Origin: Cranoglanis bouderius
Lineage: Eukaryota; Chordata; Actinopteri; Siluriformes; Cranoglanididae
Assembly: GCA_023630585.1 (NCBI GenBank)
Contig: CM042567.1
Location: forward strand, 16,402,501-16,466,500
DNA: 64,000 nt
Direction: 5' to 3'
Below are positions 11,844 through 25,149 of the stretch, one piece after another. The number at the start of each line of letters is the position of its first letter. The stretch's first letter is position 1. The notes beneath the pieces were generated by a model. It had not been told where the DNA came from, searched no databases, and was given only the letters and a program-made list of their open reading frames with translations. Made by a program: the position numbers and the translations under genes.

Positions 11844-14284
11844 CATGCTTGACTGTTTTCATTTTAGAAATATATTTTTATTTTGTTGAGAAGAGCCCTT
11901 TGTTAAAAACTGTTTGAAAAGGTACTTTGGCCCAAGTGGTCTCTTATTATCTATTATTATTATTATACATTTTATTTGAGCTTATGTTTCTTTGCAGAGC
12001 TATATTTTCATCAATAGGTAAATTAGTTAGTTTGCTCTGTTCAGTAAATTGAAAAAGTCTTGCCAACCAACATGAAAATAATCATAATCATATCATGGAT
12101 TGTGATCCAGCCGTAAAAAAAAATTATGAATTTTTTGCCAGATTGACCACCCCTAATTCCTATGTTGTTGAACGTCACATACTTAACTACTTGAAATATT
12201 TTTGACTAATGCACCATTAACTTACATTTATAAACATCCTTCAGTCAGAGAAGCAAAAGTATTGCAGTCACTTAGATATAAACAATAGGAGTCAAGCATG
12301 TTGAAAATTATGGTATTATACAAACAATGCTCAGTCTATGCACCAAACAAGACTTTTCTCAACAAACACTTTAAGAGCAAGAAAAATATTCGTTTCATGA
12401 ACATTATCTTATAATGCAGAGAATAACAAAAGGCAAGTGTTCATGTCTGCTATATTGAAAATGTGACTGCATTATTTAAAGTCAAAGCTAGGTAAAGCAA
12501 TAACTAAGGTTATCTCAGAACACAAATGGCATTTAAATGTTAAGAATATCTGATATAGCAAAATAGTGGCATTACTGTACAATGTTAACAGTTACAGTAT
12601 CACAGGTAATGTGTATTATATAACATTACATTTGGCAGTTGTCCTGATGGTTGTTGAGGTTTGGTACTGGTATATGTGGGGTTTATTTTGCATTTGTTAA
12701 TGTTTCTTCGTCTTCTGTATTTTGACTCTACCAGATCTTTTATTCTAGACTGTGCACACAGTGGCAAATTAATTTTGCCCCACCCATTAACCACAGTCAC
12801 AGGGCTCCAGTACCACCATAGCCTGACACTGTTCCATAACCCACCTTGCAGAAAATCTTCAGCTTGCTAAAGTTGTTTTGCATCTAAAAATAATTAGAAT
12901 AAAATTTGTAATATCTAAAACCTGTACTTTAATTAAATAATCCAACAAAATTAGATTAAGACCAGCCAAGGTAAGAAAAATGCATCAAATATAAATGTAA
13001 TAAATGGAAAAATTACTTTTTCATTTACAGAAATACATTCTCTGCAGTAGGCTGATTGGATGTGTCTGAAATGACACCTTGTTACCTCTCCTGATAAACG
13101 TTTTGATGTACACAGACCGCTAAAGTCAGCAAGTCAGTTGTGAATGTCCTAGAGTTAAGATGTGTCCATAGTGTCCGTGCACATTAATTAATCCACCTAG
13201 TAAAATTGTTTTACCAACTGTCAGATTGCACCTTGGCTGACGTACGTAGTGCAGCAGGTGGCGAGAGCTGGAAGTAAACACTATAGCTACAGTGTCGATG
13301 TGTTGGCCCTCTGTTGAGTACATTACGTTTAAACATAGATATCAAATGAAAAATTTTGTTTTGCTAAAGTCAACAGGCTGCAGGGTATATTTTCTTTATC
13401 TGTGATTTGCCTACATGTGACAAACAAAACCACCAAAAGTTAAATGCCCTTATGTAAACTGTAGCATTGTGAAGACAGCACTTACAAAAGCATGAAAGAA
13501 AGAATAGGAGAGAAGAGTGAATTCACAGCAGACTATCTCACTGGAGACTTCAGACCTAGAAGTAAGTAAAGTTAATCAAGGCTTGCAGGCCTAATGTGTT
13601 CCCATGGCACTTTACTTAAAGTTCCATTTCTTTTATTCAGCAGAGGAAAAACCAACCTTCCATTTATGCACTTTATAGTTAGCTTTCAAGCGGTGATCAT
13701 ACCACAACATAAAGTCCATTGTACTGGAAAATTCCACAGATAATCTGGCTTCTAAGGTGACTAATGGAGAAATACAAATGAGGAACCTGTCTGAGATTAG
13801 AACAATGACCTGTCTGACAATAACAGACTCATAAGCTGTTATGGGAACACAATCACATTAACCCCCGTCTCTGAAATAACAGACTGGCTAGATTAACATA
13901 CCCTCAAGCAATTTTTGGTATTTTTTATGGCAGACGATTACACAGTTTTAGTCACAGGACCAGCAATAATGCATTTCTCAATTATATGAAAATTATATTT
14001 ATAATAGGCTTGAATAAGTCATAGTAAAGGGGGAAAGCATTAAACCACCCAATATTATGGGCTGCCCCAGAACAAGAAAATAGGGGGGGCATGTTCTGAC
14101 TAATTTTATTCGTTGGATATCCCTAAGACTTAATGAACAGATATTTGGTTAATTGCTAGAGATGTTTCGTTTACACAAAACAGTCTTCAAGTAAAAACTG
14201 TAATGAATTTTCCTGGTTACACAACTGCTATTTGACCATGTAGTATTGGCACATTTATAGAAGGGATTTATTTATTTATAATCG
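11844..14284. other. Intron 2 sequence; a possible hAT end near 12090-12163, otherwise nothing recognised
   Basis: GATTGACCACCCCTAA at about 12151 has the look of a hAT terminus (TTAGGGGTGGTCAATC in reverse), but no partner end was found. The rest is unique-looking AT-rich sequence. Exon 3 of grk3 was searched for and not seen. Confidence 0.5.
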
Positions 14285-14520
14285 CACTATCTGGTGTTAC
14301 TCAGAGGAGGGGTTCCCTTTTGAGTCTGGTTCCTCTCAAGGTTTCTTCCTCGTGTTGTCTCAGGAAGTTTTTCCTTGCCACAGTCACCTCTGGCTTGCTC
14401 ATTGGGGATAAATTCCTACATTTAAAATCTATATCCTGAATTTATATATTTCTGTAAAGCTGCTTCGGGACAATGTCCATTGTTAAAAGCGCTATACAAA
14501 TAAAACTGAACTGAATTGAG
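14285..14520 (+). repeat. Common fish retroposon 3' tail
   Basis: The segment containing CTCAAGGTTTCTTCCTCGTG, CAGGAAGTTTTTCCTTGCCA and TTGTTAAAAGCGCTATACAA, and ending in a GAACTGAATTGAG tail, is a widespread teleost dispersed repeat (LINE-like 3' end, from memory). No coding part is present. Confidence 0.65.
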
Positions 14521-15240
14521 ATGGAGGGGAAAAGCATACTTAATATGGTCAAATATCATTATCTACTGCAATTAAGTGTTCCTCCTGGCAGTGGCAGCAC
14601 ATGTGTTTATGTGCCTGATGTGCCAAATAATCTTAAGTCACTAAAGATATTCCCATGTTATGTCTATAAATCCAGTGAATGAAAACACAAAATCCAGTGT
14701 AAAATGAATAGTGTTTTGAAGCAGCTGAGACATATGTGCAGTGTTGCTTCAACTGTAATATGGGCTTAATCTGCAAAGCCAAGGTACCTGATTTGTGTCA
14801 ATTAAAAGTATTTAAAAAGGAATGAAGTTGTACAGGACTTTATTAGAAATGCATTCTCTCTTTTTTATCCGACAAGCTTCAAATCTGGGATACCAGTCCT
14901 GAGTGCTGCTATCAGCATCAGAGAAACTGAAAGAAGCAGCTTTTCTTTTTCAAATTCTGTTACTGACTTAATGTCAACATAATGCATAACGAATACAAAT
15001 ATAAATAGTGATTTCAAAACTGGTGCCTCAGAGGGTTAACTGGGTTTTCAAATACACTTTCACATACCTACTGGAATTTCCCAAGGCAACTTATCTTAGT
15101 GCCATTCAATAAGTGAACCTTGAACAGAGAATCCGGTTTTAGAATAAACTAAACAAAAAAGCTGAAAATAGCTCTAACTGGCAGTTAGAGTTTTGAATTT
15201 TGAATAATGAACTGTTGCTACCAAATTAATGTACACTTAC
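14521..15240. other. Intron 2 sequence next to grk3 exon 2, nothing recognised
   Basis: Apart from the GTAAGTG donor at its right edge, no feature is recognisable. Confidence 0.5.
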
Positions 15241-15317
15241 CAATCTTCTGGTTGAAGATTTTGTCAAAAGTGAGCTCATCTCTCTCTTCCAAGTACTTCT
15301 GCATCACACTCCGAATA
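15241..15317 (-). CDS. grk3: grk3-like beta-adrenergic receptor kinase, coding exon 2
   Basis: This 77-nt exon encodes SIRSVMQKYLEERDELTF followed by DKIFNQKIG, the start of the RGS-homology domain of GRK2/3. It lies between a polypyrimidine-CAG acceptor (15318-15320 on the plus strand read CTG) and a GTAAGTG donor (15240 leftwards). It enters in phase 2 and leaves in phase 1, and joins exon 1 in frame. TFDKIFNQKIG matches remembered vertebrate GRK3 better than GRK2 (TFEKIFSQKLG), while YLEER is intermediate, so grk3 is preferred. Exon 3 (expected to continue with a FLLFKDFC-like peptide) was not seen in 1-15240. The kinase and PH domains are outside the window. Confidence 0.9.
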
Positions 15318-15527
15318 CTGGGGAAAACAGTAGAACAAAAGTGTGTCAAATATCTGGCTACCAAACAAGTATAGTAACACTGATGCAATTATCAGTCATA
15401 CAGAGCAGTCTGTATGTTATGTGTTTTGTTTTTTTTCCCATGCCTGAGCTCATCAGCTCAGCTGAACACTGGGGTGGCTGAACTGAAGCGCTCCAGATGA
15501 AATGATTGATGTCTATTGCTGTACAAA

Positions 15528-16795
15528 TGTGGAAGTCACAATAATAATGTTATTGACTTATCATACGATATATGGACATGAACTCGATCATTTTTGCTGA
15601 CCTCGATATTGCCCATTGTGTTTACATGTGTGTTTGTTCACGTAAGAATGCCTGACACCAGGTCATGTTTGGCGAGTAGAGAAGGATGCAAATGCAGCTT
15701 AAGTGTTTTAGTTGAGAGGCAGGCAGACAAATCTAAATCGTGAATCAAAGTCAGTAAACAGAACAAAGGCTCAGGTCAGTCGATCAGCGAAGAGGAGGGA
15801 TAATCCAAAATACACAAACGAGAAAACAGAACTAGATCAATAACTTGGAGAATAAGTCAGACGGTAAAACAGTGAACTTCACACAGCTCTTGGTGCGAGG
15901 GGGAGATTCCTGACACACCAACATTTTAGCCATTCATGCTGCTTCTGTCCTCTCCTCTTCTCTAGGGCTATCACTTGAACTTTGAATATTCGTTGAATTT
16001 AAGATAGAAATGCATATTCTAATGCAAAAACTGTGCATTTGAATTTAAGATGTGTAGCAAGTACTAGCACTGATTTTAATTAAAACATACTGTTGAAAAA
16101 AAAAGACACAAGATATTATAAAAGAACCCACAATGTTTTTTGAAGAAGAAAAATCCAGAAAGAACAGCTGTGTGAGCTGAAGCTGAACAGCGAATGAACG
16201 CCGGTAAACTGAAGTGCTTTACCAGCGAGTTAATTAACCCAAACACATGAGGTTAATCATACACAACATAAACTTAATATTACAAGTTGCTTCTGCACAA
16301 AATGACGTGAATGCACAAGTGAACTAGAACTTAAGTAAGGTGCTAGGTAGAATGGTGTCACGGTGTGAATACGCTCTTTCTGTAACAACTCACTAAAACA
16401 AGGACAATGAATAACTAGATCATAAAGAATTCACAATATTGTATTACAATAGTGTAATATTTCATGAAATCAGGTTTTCACAACAAGGGCAGTTTTCACG
16501 TGTTTGTTGATGCATGTTTATGTTGATATATAAAATGTGTGAATATTTGGTCATCATCAACTACAATGCTGTTGACCAACATTCGAAGGCATTTTAGTCA
16601 GTAAAATTGACTAAAATGAATAAACATGACAAGAAAAATATTGTCTAAACTGAAAGGATATTTATGTCAGAAAACAAAAAATTATGCTATTATATTATCA
16701 TTATATCGCTGCCATAAAAATGACAATAATACAGTTTATCGCAATAAATTTCTGGGACAATATATCATCCAATAAATCGTTTTCGTGACAGGCCT
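15528..16795. mobile_element. Probable degenerate hAT-type element (right end only well defined)
   Basis: The right end reads TCGTGACAGGCCTA (16782-16795), which inverted is TAGGCCTGTCACGA, a known style of fish hAT terminus followed by AT-rich ATAAATTGTCCCAGAAA-type sequence. A weak partner, GTCACAATAATAATG, lies near 15534. The flanking octamers share GCTGTA only. Interior 15640-15940 may be another insertion. Confidence 0.4.
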
Positions 16796-18087
16796 AGCTG
16801 TAGTTATAGTTTATTCAATGATTGTCAATTCTGCTGATCTATAATGCGAGAAAGTATACTGATTGTAAATATTTAGCTTGTGAGAACAGTAAATCTTTGG
16901 TGTTACTTGGATGAAAAAAAAATTGCTCTGTATTCAAACATTTCATGCTGGACAGATGCAGGAAGCAAGGTTGCTTTAATCATTAGGCTACACCAAATCT
17001 TCAGGTGAGTGTGTAAGAGTGAGCATGTTACTAGACTCAGCCTCAGACAGTCCACACACAAACTACAAGGTGTTCGATATCTTTTGTACACTTTTATTTG
17101 ATAGAGTAAAGGACAGGTGAACAAGATATCTCTGCATGTTTGCCAACATATTTTGGAAAAGATATGTGTAAGAGCATACTAGAATTTAATTGCTATGGAT
17201 GCTCAGCCCTGAATCAGAATGTAAGATGTGAAAACAATGAAGGGAAATACTGAATGGTCACCGTCACGTGCGTTTTTACAGTACATGCTTTCTCTTTAAA
17301 TTAGAAAATATTGCAATATTAGCTGGTATGGTATTTTGATCAGATAATCAGAACGATTCTTGCTACCAAACTGGGGTTTTAAAATCAGGCCTAGTTCAAA
17401 ATAAAGTTGCAAACTGAAATTGGACACTAAATGATGGGAAAACCTAGGTTGTTTCACCAAGTTAAAAATGTAAAATGTTATATATATATATATATATAAA
17501 AATTTAAAAAATTTAAAAAAGCCAAAAACTGGAAAGAACAATCACCTTTATTTTTACAGTCTATGTGTCACACCACTCATCCACAACAGTACCAGGCCTA
17601 GCTTGAGTCTACCAAAGGATCTGTTCTTTATACCCGATCTTTTCCAGATATCATCCCAGTGGAGGACATGGCCAAGATGACCTGGGAGAGCTCATCTGGG
17701 AGAATGAATCAATTAACACTCCCTCCTTTAGCACCCAGCCATGGCCCCACTGAGAATCAGAATGCAGGCCAAGGGAGAGCTGTTCCCTCACAATGTTGCA
17801 TGGCAGTGTACTTCTTTCAGGTGAGCAAAACACTATAGTCTAGTACACAGTACACAATTTATCCAATTTCTCAGCAGCACCCCAATCAACTACCCCCTTC
17901 CAAGCAACCACAGAGGTGCTAACATTTTGACTATTGATGTTTGATTTTATCAGTGAGGAATCACAGTGTGAGACGCTCTACAGCTACTTGCAAGAACCAT
18001 GCTTAGAAACAGCCAATAAGCATCTGAGAGGAAAGCAAATTCATCTGTTGTCATGTACAGCAGATCCCAGAATCCATCATCCATCTA
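16796..18087. other. Intron 1 sequence, nothing recognised; short (TA)n at 17478-17498
   Basis: No coding or mobile signature found in either strand. Confidence 0.45.
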
Positions 18088-18487
18088 CAGTCCCCTTCCG
18101 AAAGTACAGCAACAACAATTCTATTGTTTTCGCTATACACTGAAGATATTTGGGTTTGAGATCAAAAGAAGAATGAGATGATAGATCGGAATTTCAGCTT
18201 TAATTTCCCCATATTTACATCTAGATGTGTTAAACAACTTAGAACATGGCACCTTTTGTTTAAACCCACCCATTTTTAAGTGATCAAAAATACTGGAACA
18301 TGTGATAAGTATTTCTAACTGCCCAGGTGTGCCCTGTTAAATTGATTGTTTAAAGAATTAATAGCTCTGAATGCCTACTCTTGGTTTGATCCATAGGTTT
18401 TGCCTGTGAAGACTTTTTTTTTTTTTTGTTGTTGTTGTTAAAAAGGGTTGGGCATAGCAAATATAACAGTTTGGAACGTCCTGAAAA

Positions 18488-19742
<1,255 letters not shown>

Positions 19743-20871
19743 TGAAAAAGGAGGAAACCACTAGTGTACCAACAACCAGACACAGAACACATCAGCCAAG
19801 GAAAACAACAGCAGTTGATGACAAACATTGTGAGAGCTGTGAAGGAAACCCCAACAACAACAATTAGTGACAACACCAACAAAGTTCACAGGGCTGACCT
19901 CTATATTTCTACACTTGAAGTCTTCAAGGGTGAAGGTATCACAATCCGCCATACCACAAGATGCAAACCACTCATGAGCAGTAAGAATCAGTAGGCCAGA
20001 TTGGAATTTGCAAAGAAATACATAGACCGAGATTAACCTCTACCAAAGTGATGGAAAGGCCAAAGTGTGGAGAATGAATGAATATGCACATGAACCAAAC
20101 CATAGAAGCTCATTAGTCAAGCATGGTGGAGGTAGTGTCATGGCTTGGGCTTGCATGGCTGCTTCTGGAATGGGCTCACTAATCTTTATTGATGATATAT
20201 CTTTATTGATGATGTACTCATGATGGTAACAGCGGAATGAATGCAGAAGTTTAGAGAAGCATGGCTGCCAATTCACACAGAAATGCATCCAAATTAATCG
20301 GGAGAAACTTCATCATGCAGCAAGACAATGATCCAAAAAGTACTGCCTACTCAACAGAGGACTTTATCAGGGGGGAAATGTGGAAGGTTCTAGACTGGCC
20401 AAGTCAATCACCAGACCTCAACAATTGAGCATGTATTTCAACTCTGAAAGAGGAGACTGAAGGGAGAAACCCCCCCCCCCCACCACCACCCCCATCACAA
20501 ACAACAACTGAAAGAAACTATGGCACAAGCCTGGAAAAGCATCACAAAAGATGAATGCAACAGTTTGGTGATGTCAGTGGGTCATCAGCTTGATGCAGTT
20601 ATTGCAAGCAAGGAATATGCAACCAAATATTAAGTGTTATTTAAGACTCTGTTCTGATATTTCTGCTCAACTAAAAATTGGGTGGTTTGCCACCAAAGGT
20701 GCCAAGTTCTAAGTTGTTTAACATATCTAGATCCAAATACCATAAAATGAAAGCTGAATTTTTGATCTATTGTCTCATTCACCTTTTGATCTCAAAACTA
20801 AATGTGTTCAGTGCAAAAACAAAAAAACAAAAGAACTGACCATGCCATTTCAATACTTTCAGAGGGGATTG

Positions 20872-21148
20872 CATCTCCTGTATTGCCATAGCAATATAAA
20901 TGCTATGGCTAACCCTATTATAAACATTACCACTGCATATCAAATAAAGTTTATTAGCTCAACAAAATAAGTTTACAATGCATTCACACTAAGCAAGAGA
21001 CAAATCACTTGTCACTTGTAGTCTCTTATGGTCGTTTAAGGAACGTGACCATTGTTGCTTGTGGATGTGTACTGTGCAACATCATTGATCTCACATGAAA
21101 TGATAGCAGTCATTTATTCACTCTACTGTCAAATTTATCAGTGTTGTA
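20872..21148. other. Short unannotated intron stretch
   Basis: Nothing recognised between Tc1-J and Tc1-I1. Confidence 0.5.
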
Positions 21149-22463
21149 CATTGCTGTGGACAAAGTATTTGCCCCCATCCTGTCTTCTTCTGTTTTTGTG
21201 TATATCTCATAGATCTTCAAATGAAATAGTTACCCAGCACCTATCATATATGTGAAAAACTAACTGCCCCCTTAAACTTGGTTGTGCCACCTTTAGCAGC
21301 AATAACTGCAACCAAACGCTTCTGATAACTGGAGATCAGTCTTTCACTTACCTCTAGGGCTAGGACTTACTCCTACGTTTGGATCATTGTCTTGCTGCAT
21401 AATTCAGTTGCACTAAAGTTTCAACTTATGGACTGAAGACTGGACATTCTCCTTTAGGATTTTCTGGTAGAGAACAGAATTCATGTTTCCCTAAATTACT
21501 GCAAGTTGCCCAGGCCCTGAAGCAGTAAAGGTTCCCCACAACACCACACTTCCACCACCATGCTTGACCGTATATGATGTTCTTTTTGTGGAATTCTGTG
21601 CTGGGTTTACGCCAGATGTAACAGGACCCCTGTCTTCCAAACATTTTCACTTTCAACTTATCAATCCACAGAACATTCTCCCAAAAGATTTGAGGATCAT
21701 CAAGGTGTGTTTTGGCAAAATTCAGACGAGCCTTAATGGTCTTCTGGGTTAGCAGTGGTTTTTGCCTCACCACATTTCCATAGATGCCATTTTTGCCCAG
21801 TGTCTTTCTGATAGTGGAGTCATGAACAGTGACCTTTATTGGTGCAAGAGAGGCCTGTAGGTCATTTGATGTTGTCCTTGGCTCTTTTGTAACTTCCTGG
21901 ATGAGTTGTTGCTGTGCTCTTGGAGGAATTTTGGAAGGTCAGCCACTTCTGGGAAGGTTCAATACTGTGCAGAGTTTTTCCATTTGGAGATAATGGCTCT
22001 CACTATGCTTCTTTGGAGTCCCAGAGCCTTAAGAAATATCTTTGTGACCCTTCCCAGACTTATGTATTTCAACTTTGACATAGTGTATTACTGGTTAAGA
22101 CCTTTTAACCAACTTCATACTGTTGAAAAAGTTCTGTTTAAGTGTTGATTTGACTGAATAGGATTTGCAGTAATCAGGCCTGGTTGTGTCCAGCTGAACC
22201 CCATTATGAATGCAGTTTCATTGATTTGGGGAATTAGTAACTATGGGGACAAGTACATTTTCACACAGGCCCAGTTTGTATTGGATAACTTTCTTGCTTC
22301 AATAAATGACATTATCATTTAAAAACTGTATTTTGTGTTTACTCAGGTTTCCTTTGTTTTCTCTTAAATTTAGTTTTAATTTCTGAAACAATTTAGTGAA
22401 ACAATTATGAGATATACACAAAAACAGAAAAAAAAAAATCAGCAAATACTTTTCACAGCACTT
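21149..22463 (-). mobile_element. Tc1-like element I1, internally deleted
   Basis: Left end CATTGCTGTGGACAAAGTAT after TA (21147-21148). The right end is inverted, AAATACTTTTCACAGCACTT, next to TA. Terminal repeats with internal TATATCTCAT / ATGAGATATA words. Confidence 0.85.
21270..22080 (-). pseudogene. Tc1 transposase I1, catalytic half deleted
   Basis: Minus strand. RQKPLLTQKTIKARLNFAKT lies near 21770. WIDKLKVKMFG carries the first Asp region (usual form SDESK), and QQDNDPN (about 21390-21410) the second Asp. The sequence then jumps directly to the C-terminal LISSYQKRLVAVIAAKGG near 21290, so the segment with the catalytic Glu is absent. The same jump is present in copy I2 at 54600-55400. 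Confidence 0.8.
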
Positions 22464-23049
22464 TAGTTAAACCCAAGAAAATAGACCAAATGTGTGTGAG
22501 AGGTGGAGTTGCACCATGTTTGCAACAAATAGGCAGAACACTTGAGATCTTGGTAATGGACTTTTAATGGACTAAAGAAAAAAACGTCACCTTTACTATA
22601 AAACTGCGGCATTTAGAAAATGGCATTCAGAAAATGCTAATTTAATCATTACACATTTTTTATAGCAACAACCGTGACATGATTTCACGTTAAAAGGTAT
22701 TAAGATTATACATCTGAACTGCAATCTCAATTAAGCTAGAAACAAGAATCGATTTTAAGACTTAAGTCCTCCCACAGTCCATATTCCTCCGTCTACTTTT
22801 CACTGCCCCTCCTCTCCACTGTAAAACTTCCTTCCAGCCCCTACTCAATGACTGCTACAATTTCAGGTGTCTTTTAAGCATTTCACTCTCAAACAATATT
22901 GGCAGCTCTTCCTAGGCTTTCAAACACTTGCAGGCATGCAGTAAAAATCTCACCTCTTTGCCAAATGGCCTTAGCCTCCACCCAAGGAGAATGTAACAGT
23001 GCAGCGCAAGTTTTGCAACCAGGAATACAAGTGCCGTTTATTGATCATA
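22464..23049. other. Intron 1 sequence, nothing recognised
   Basis: No coding or mobile signature seen. Confidence 0.5.
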
Positions 23050-23274
23050 CAGTGGGTATAGAAAAGGATCACCCCAACCCCCCCCACCTTTAAAATAATC
23101 ACATTTTGTCACTTTTCAGCCTAAAATGAAGATGGACACAGTTTGTTTTATCCAGCTGTATTTACACAGTGCAACTTTTCACATCCAAGTGAAAGATATA
23201 ACACCAACATATCAGAAAAAAATTTCAAAATAAAAAAAACAATCACTGAGTTGGAAAAAGGATCACCCCTTGTA

Positions 23275-24438
23275 TCAGTATTTTGTTGAACCACCTTTTG
23301 CTTTAATTACAGCCTTTAGACTGTTGGGATATGTCTCTACTAACTTTGCACATCTAGACTTTGCAATATTTGCCCACTCTTCTTTGCAGAACTGCTCAAG
23401 TTCAGTTAAATTTGATGGTGACCATTTGTGGACTGCAGTCTTCAAGTCATTCCACTTTTCAATGGGGTTTAAGTCTGGGCTCTGACTAGGCCATGCAAGG
23501 ACATTCACCTTTTTCTCCTTCAACCACTGGGTAGTCAGTTTTGCTGTGTGCTTTGGGTTATTGTCATGTTGGAAGGTAAACCTTCTTCCCACTGGCAACT
23601 TTCTGGCAGAGGGCAGCAGATTTTCCTCAAGAATCTGACGGTATTTTGCCCCACCCATTTTTCCTTCTATCCTGACAAGTGCTCCAGTCCCTGCTGCAGA
23701 GAAACACCCCATAACAGGATATTACCACCTCCATGCTTTACTGTAGGAATGGTGTTATTTGGACGGTGAGCTGTATTGGATTTCCGCCAGACATATCATT
23801 TGGTTTTGAGGCCAAATAATTCAATTTTAGTCTCATCTGACCATAACACCGTTTTCCATGTGGCCTCAGAATCTTCAAGGTGTGCTCATTCGTGGGTGGC
23901 TTTTTTCCTGCAACCCTCCCATACAAGCCACATTTGTGGAGAATTTGTGATATTGTTGTCACATACACACAATGACCACTCTTTGTCATAAATTCCTGCA
24001 GGCCTCTTGGTAGCCTCTCTGATCAGTTTCCTCCTGGCTCTTTCATCCAATTTGGAGTGACGTCCTGATCCAGGGAGGGTCTGTGTTGTACCAAATACTT
24101 ACACTTCTTAATAATAGACTTCACTGTGCTTCTAGGCATTGATAAAGCCTTTGAAATTTTTTTTGTATCCATCTCATTTACGGCATTTGGCAGACGCCCT
24201 TATCCAGAGCAATTTACATTTATTTCATTTATACATCTGAGCAATTGAGGGTTAAGGGCCTTGCTCAAGGGCCCAACAGTGGCGGCATGGCGGTGCTGGG
24301 ATTTGAACTCATAACCTTCCAATCAGTAGCCCAGCATCTTAACCACTGAGCTACCACTGCCCCTAAAAGTCAATCTCCTGACTTGTACCTGTCCACAACT
24401 TTATCCCGGAGATCTTTTGGCAGTGCCTTGCCACCCAT
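23275..24438 (-). pseudogene. Tc1 transposase K1, frameshifted and split by a SINE
   Basis: Start ATG at 24438 (MGGKAL...). Reading leftwards, the coding sequence is cut by the SINE within the first ~30 codons. It continues through ARRKLIREATKRP, the CGLYGRVAGKKPP region, and SDETKIELFG in a shifted frame. From 23712 an open segment runs MGCFSAAGTGALVRIEGKMG to FQHDNNPKHTA (second Asp) and SPDLNPIE (Glu), ending KAKGGSTKY with the stop at 23275-23277. A small deletion follows the Glu (EKWNDLK instead of the usual ENLW). Confidence 0.88.
24176..24371 (-). mobile_element. tRNA-derived SINE inserted in Tc1-K1
   Basis: Read on the minus strand it starts near 24363 with GGCAGTGGTAGCTCAGTGGT (pol III A box) and carries GGTTATGAGTTCAAATCCC (B box) at about 24317-24299, then GGGCCCTTGAGCAAGGCCC. 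It ends CTCTGGATAAGGGCGTCTGC and a TAAATG-like tail. That tail matches the 3' end of the L2 LINE at 59130-60670. The short flanking repeat ATCTC is a possible target duplication. Confidence 0.85.
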
Positions 24439-24501
24439 AGTTGATTGTTTGCTTCAGTTGCACTACCAAGGACTGAAAAATGCTCCAGGAAAGCTCTTTT
24501 C

Positions 24502-24715
24502 GAAAGTGACATGTGAAGCCCAATGTATGGTAACCCATAGTTGGAATTTGTCCTCTGCATTTAACCCATCCAAGTTAGTGCACACACATTAGGAGTTGTG
24601 AGTAGTGAACACACACACTACAGACCGTGAACACACCCGGAGCAGTGGGCAGCCATCTTTGCTGCGGTGCACGGGGAGCAGTTGAGGGTTAAGGGCCTTG
24701 CTCAAGTGCCCAACA
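24502..24715 (+). repeat. Dispersed fish repeat inserted in the Tc1-K1 right UTR
   Basis: Interrupts K1 between GCTCTTTTC and TTTTCATGCTGAGC (TTTTC duplicated), as shown by the uninterrupted K2 sequence at 47280-47295. Contains TTAACCCATCCAAGT, CACACACTACAG and GGAGCAGTGGGCAGCCAT, a common fish repeat of uncertain class. Confidence 0.7.
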
Positions 24716-25149
24716 TTTTCATGCTGAGCTAATAAAAATGACCACAGCTGATCATAGTTGAAAGTCAAATGGCTTTGTGTGCCATTGAGAAAGTGATTAG
24801 CTACATCTGAGTTTAAAAGTCATTTTTAGGAGGGGGGTGATCCTTTTTCCAACTCAGTGATTGTTTATTTTTTTCTGACATGTTGGTGTTATATCTTTCA
24901 CTTGGACGTTATAAGTTGCACTGAGCAAATACAGCTGGATAAAACAAAAAATGTGTCCGTCTTCGTTTCAGGCTGAAAAGCAACAAAATGTGATTATTTT
25001 AAAGGGGGGTGATCCTTTTCTATACCCACTGTATGCTGTTTAACATCAACATTATAAAAGGTTTTCTTTTTAGTACCACTTGTATGGTGTCTGTCCAATG
25101 GCACAAATATTTATTAATACAGATGCAGTAATGAAGTGAATGTAATTCA

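Larger units (their letters stand above)
23050..25031 (-). mobile_element. Tc1-like element K1 carrying two later insertions
   Basis: Ends CAGTGGGTATAGAAAAGGAT / ATCCTTTTCTATACCCACTG are inverted and flanked by TA (23048-23049 and 25032-25033). AAAAGGATCACCCC recurs at the inner edge of each ~0.2-kb terminal repeat (23258 and inverted at 24836), an IR/DR layout. It contains a SINE (24176-24371) and a second repeat (24502-24715). Confidence 0.92.
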
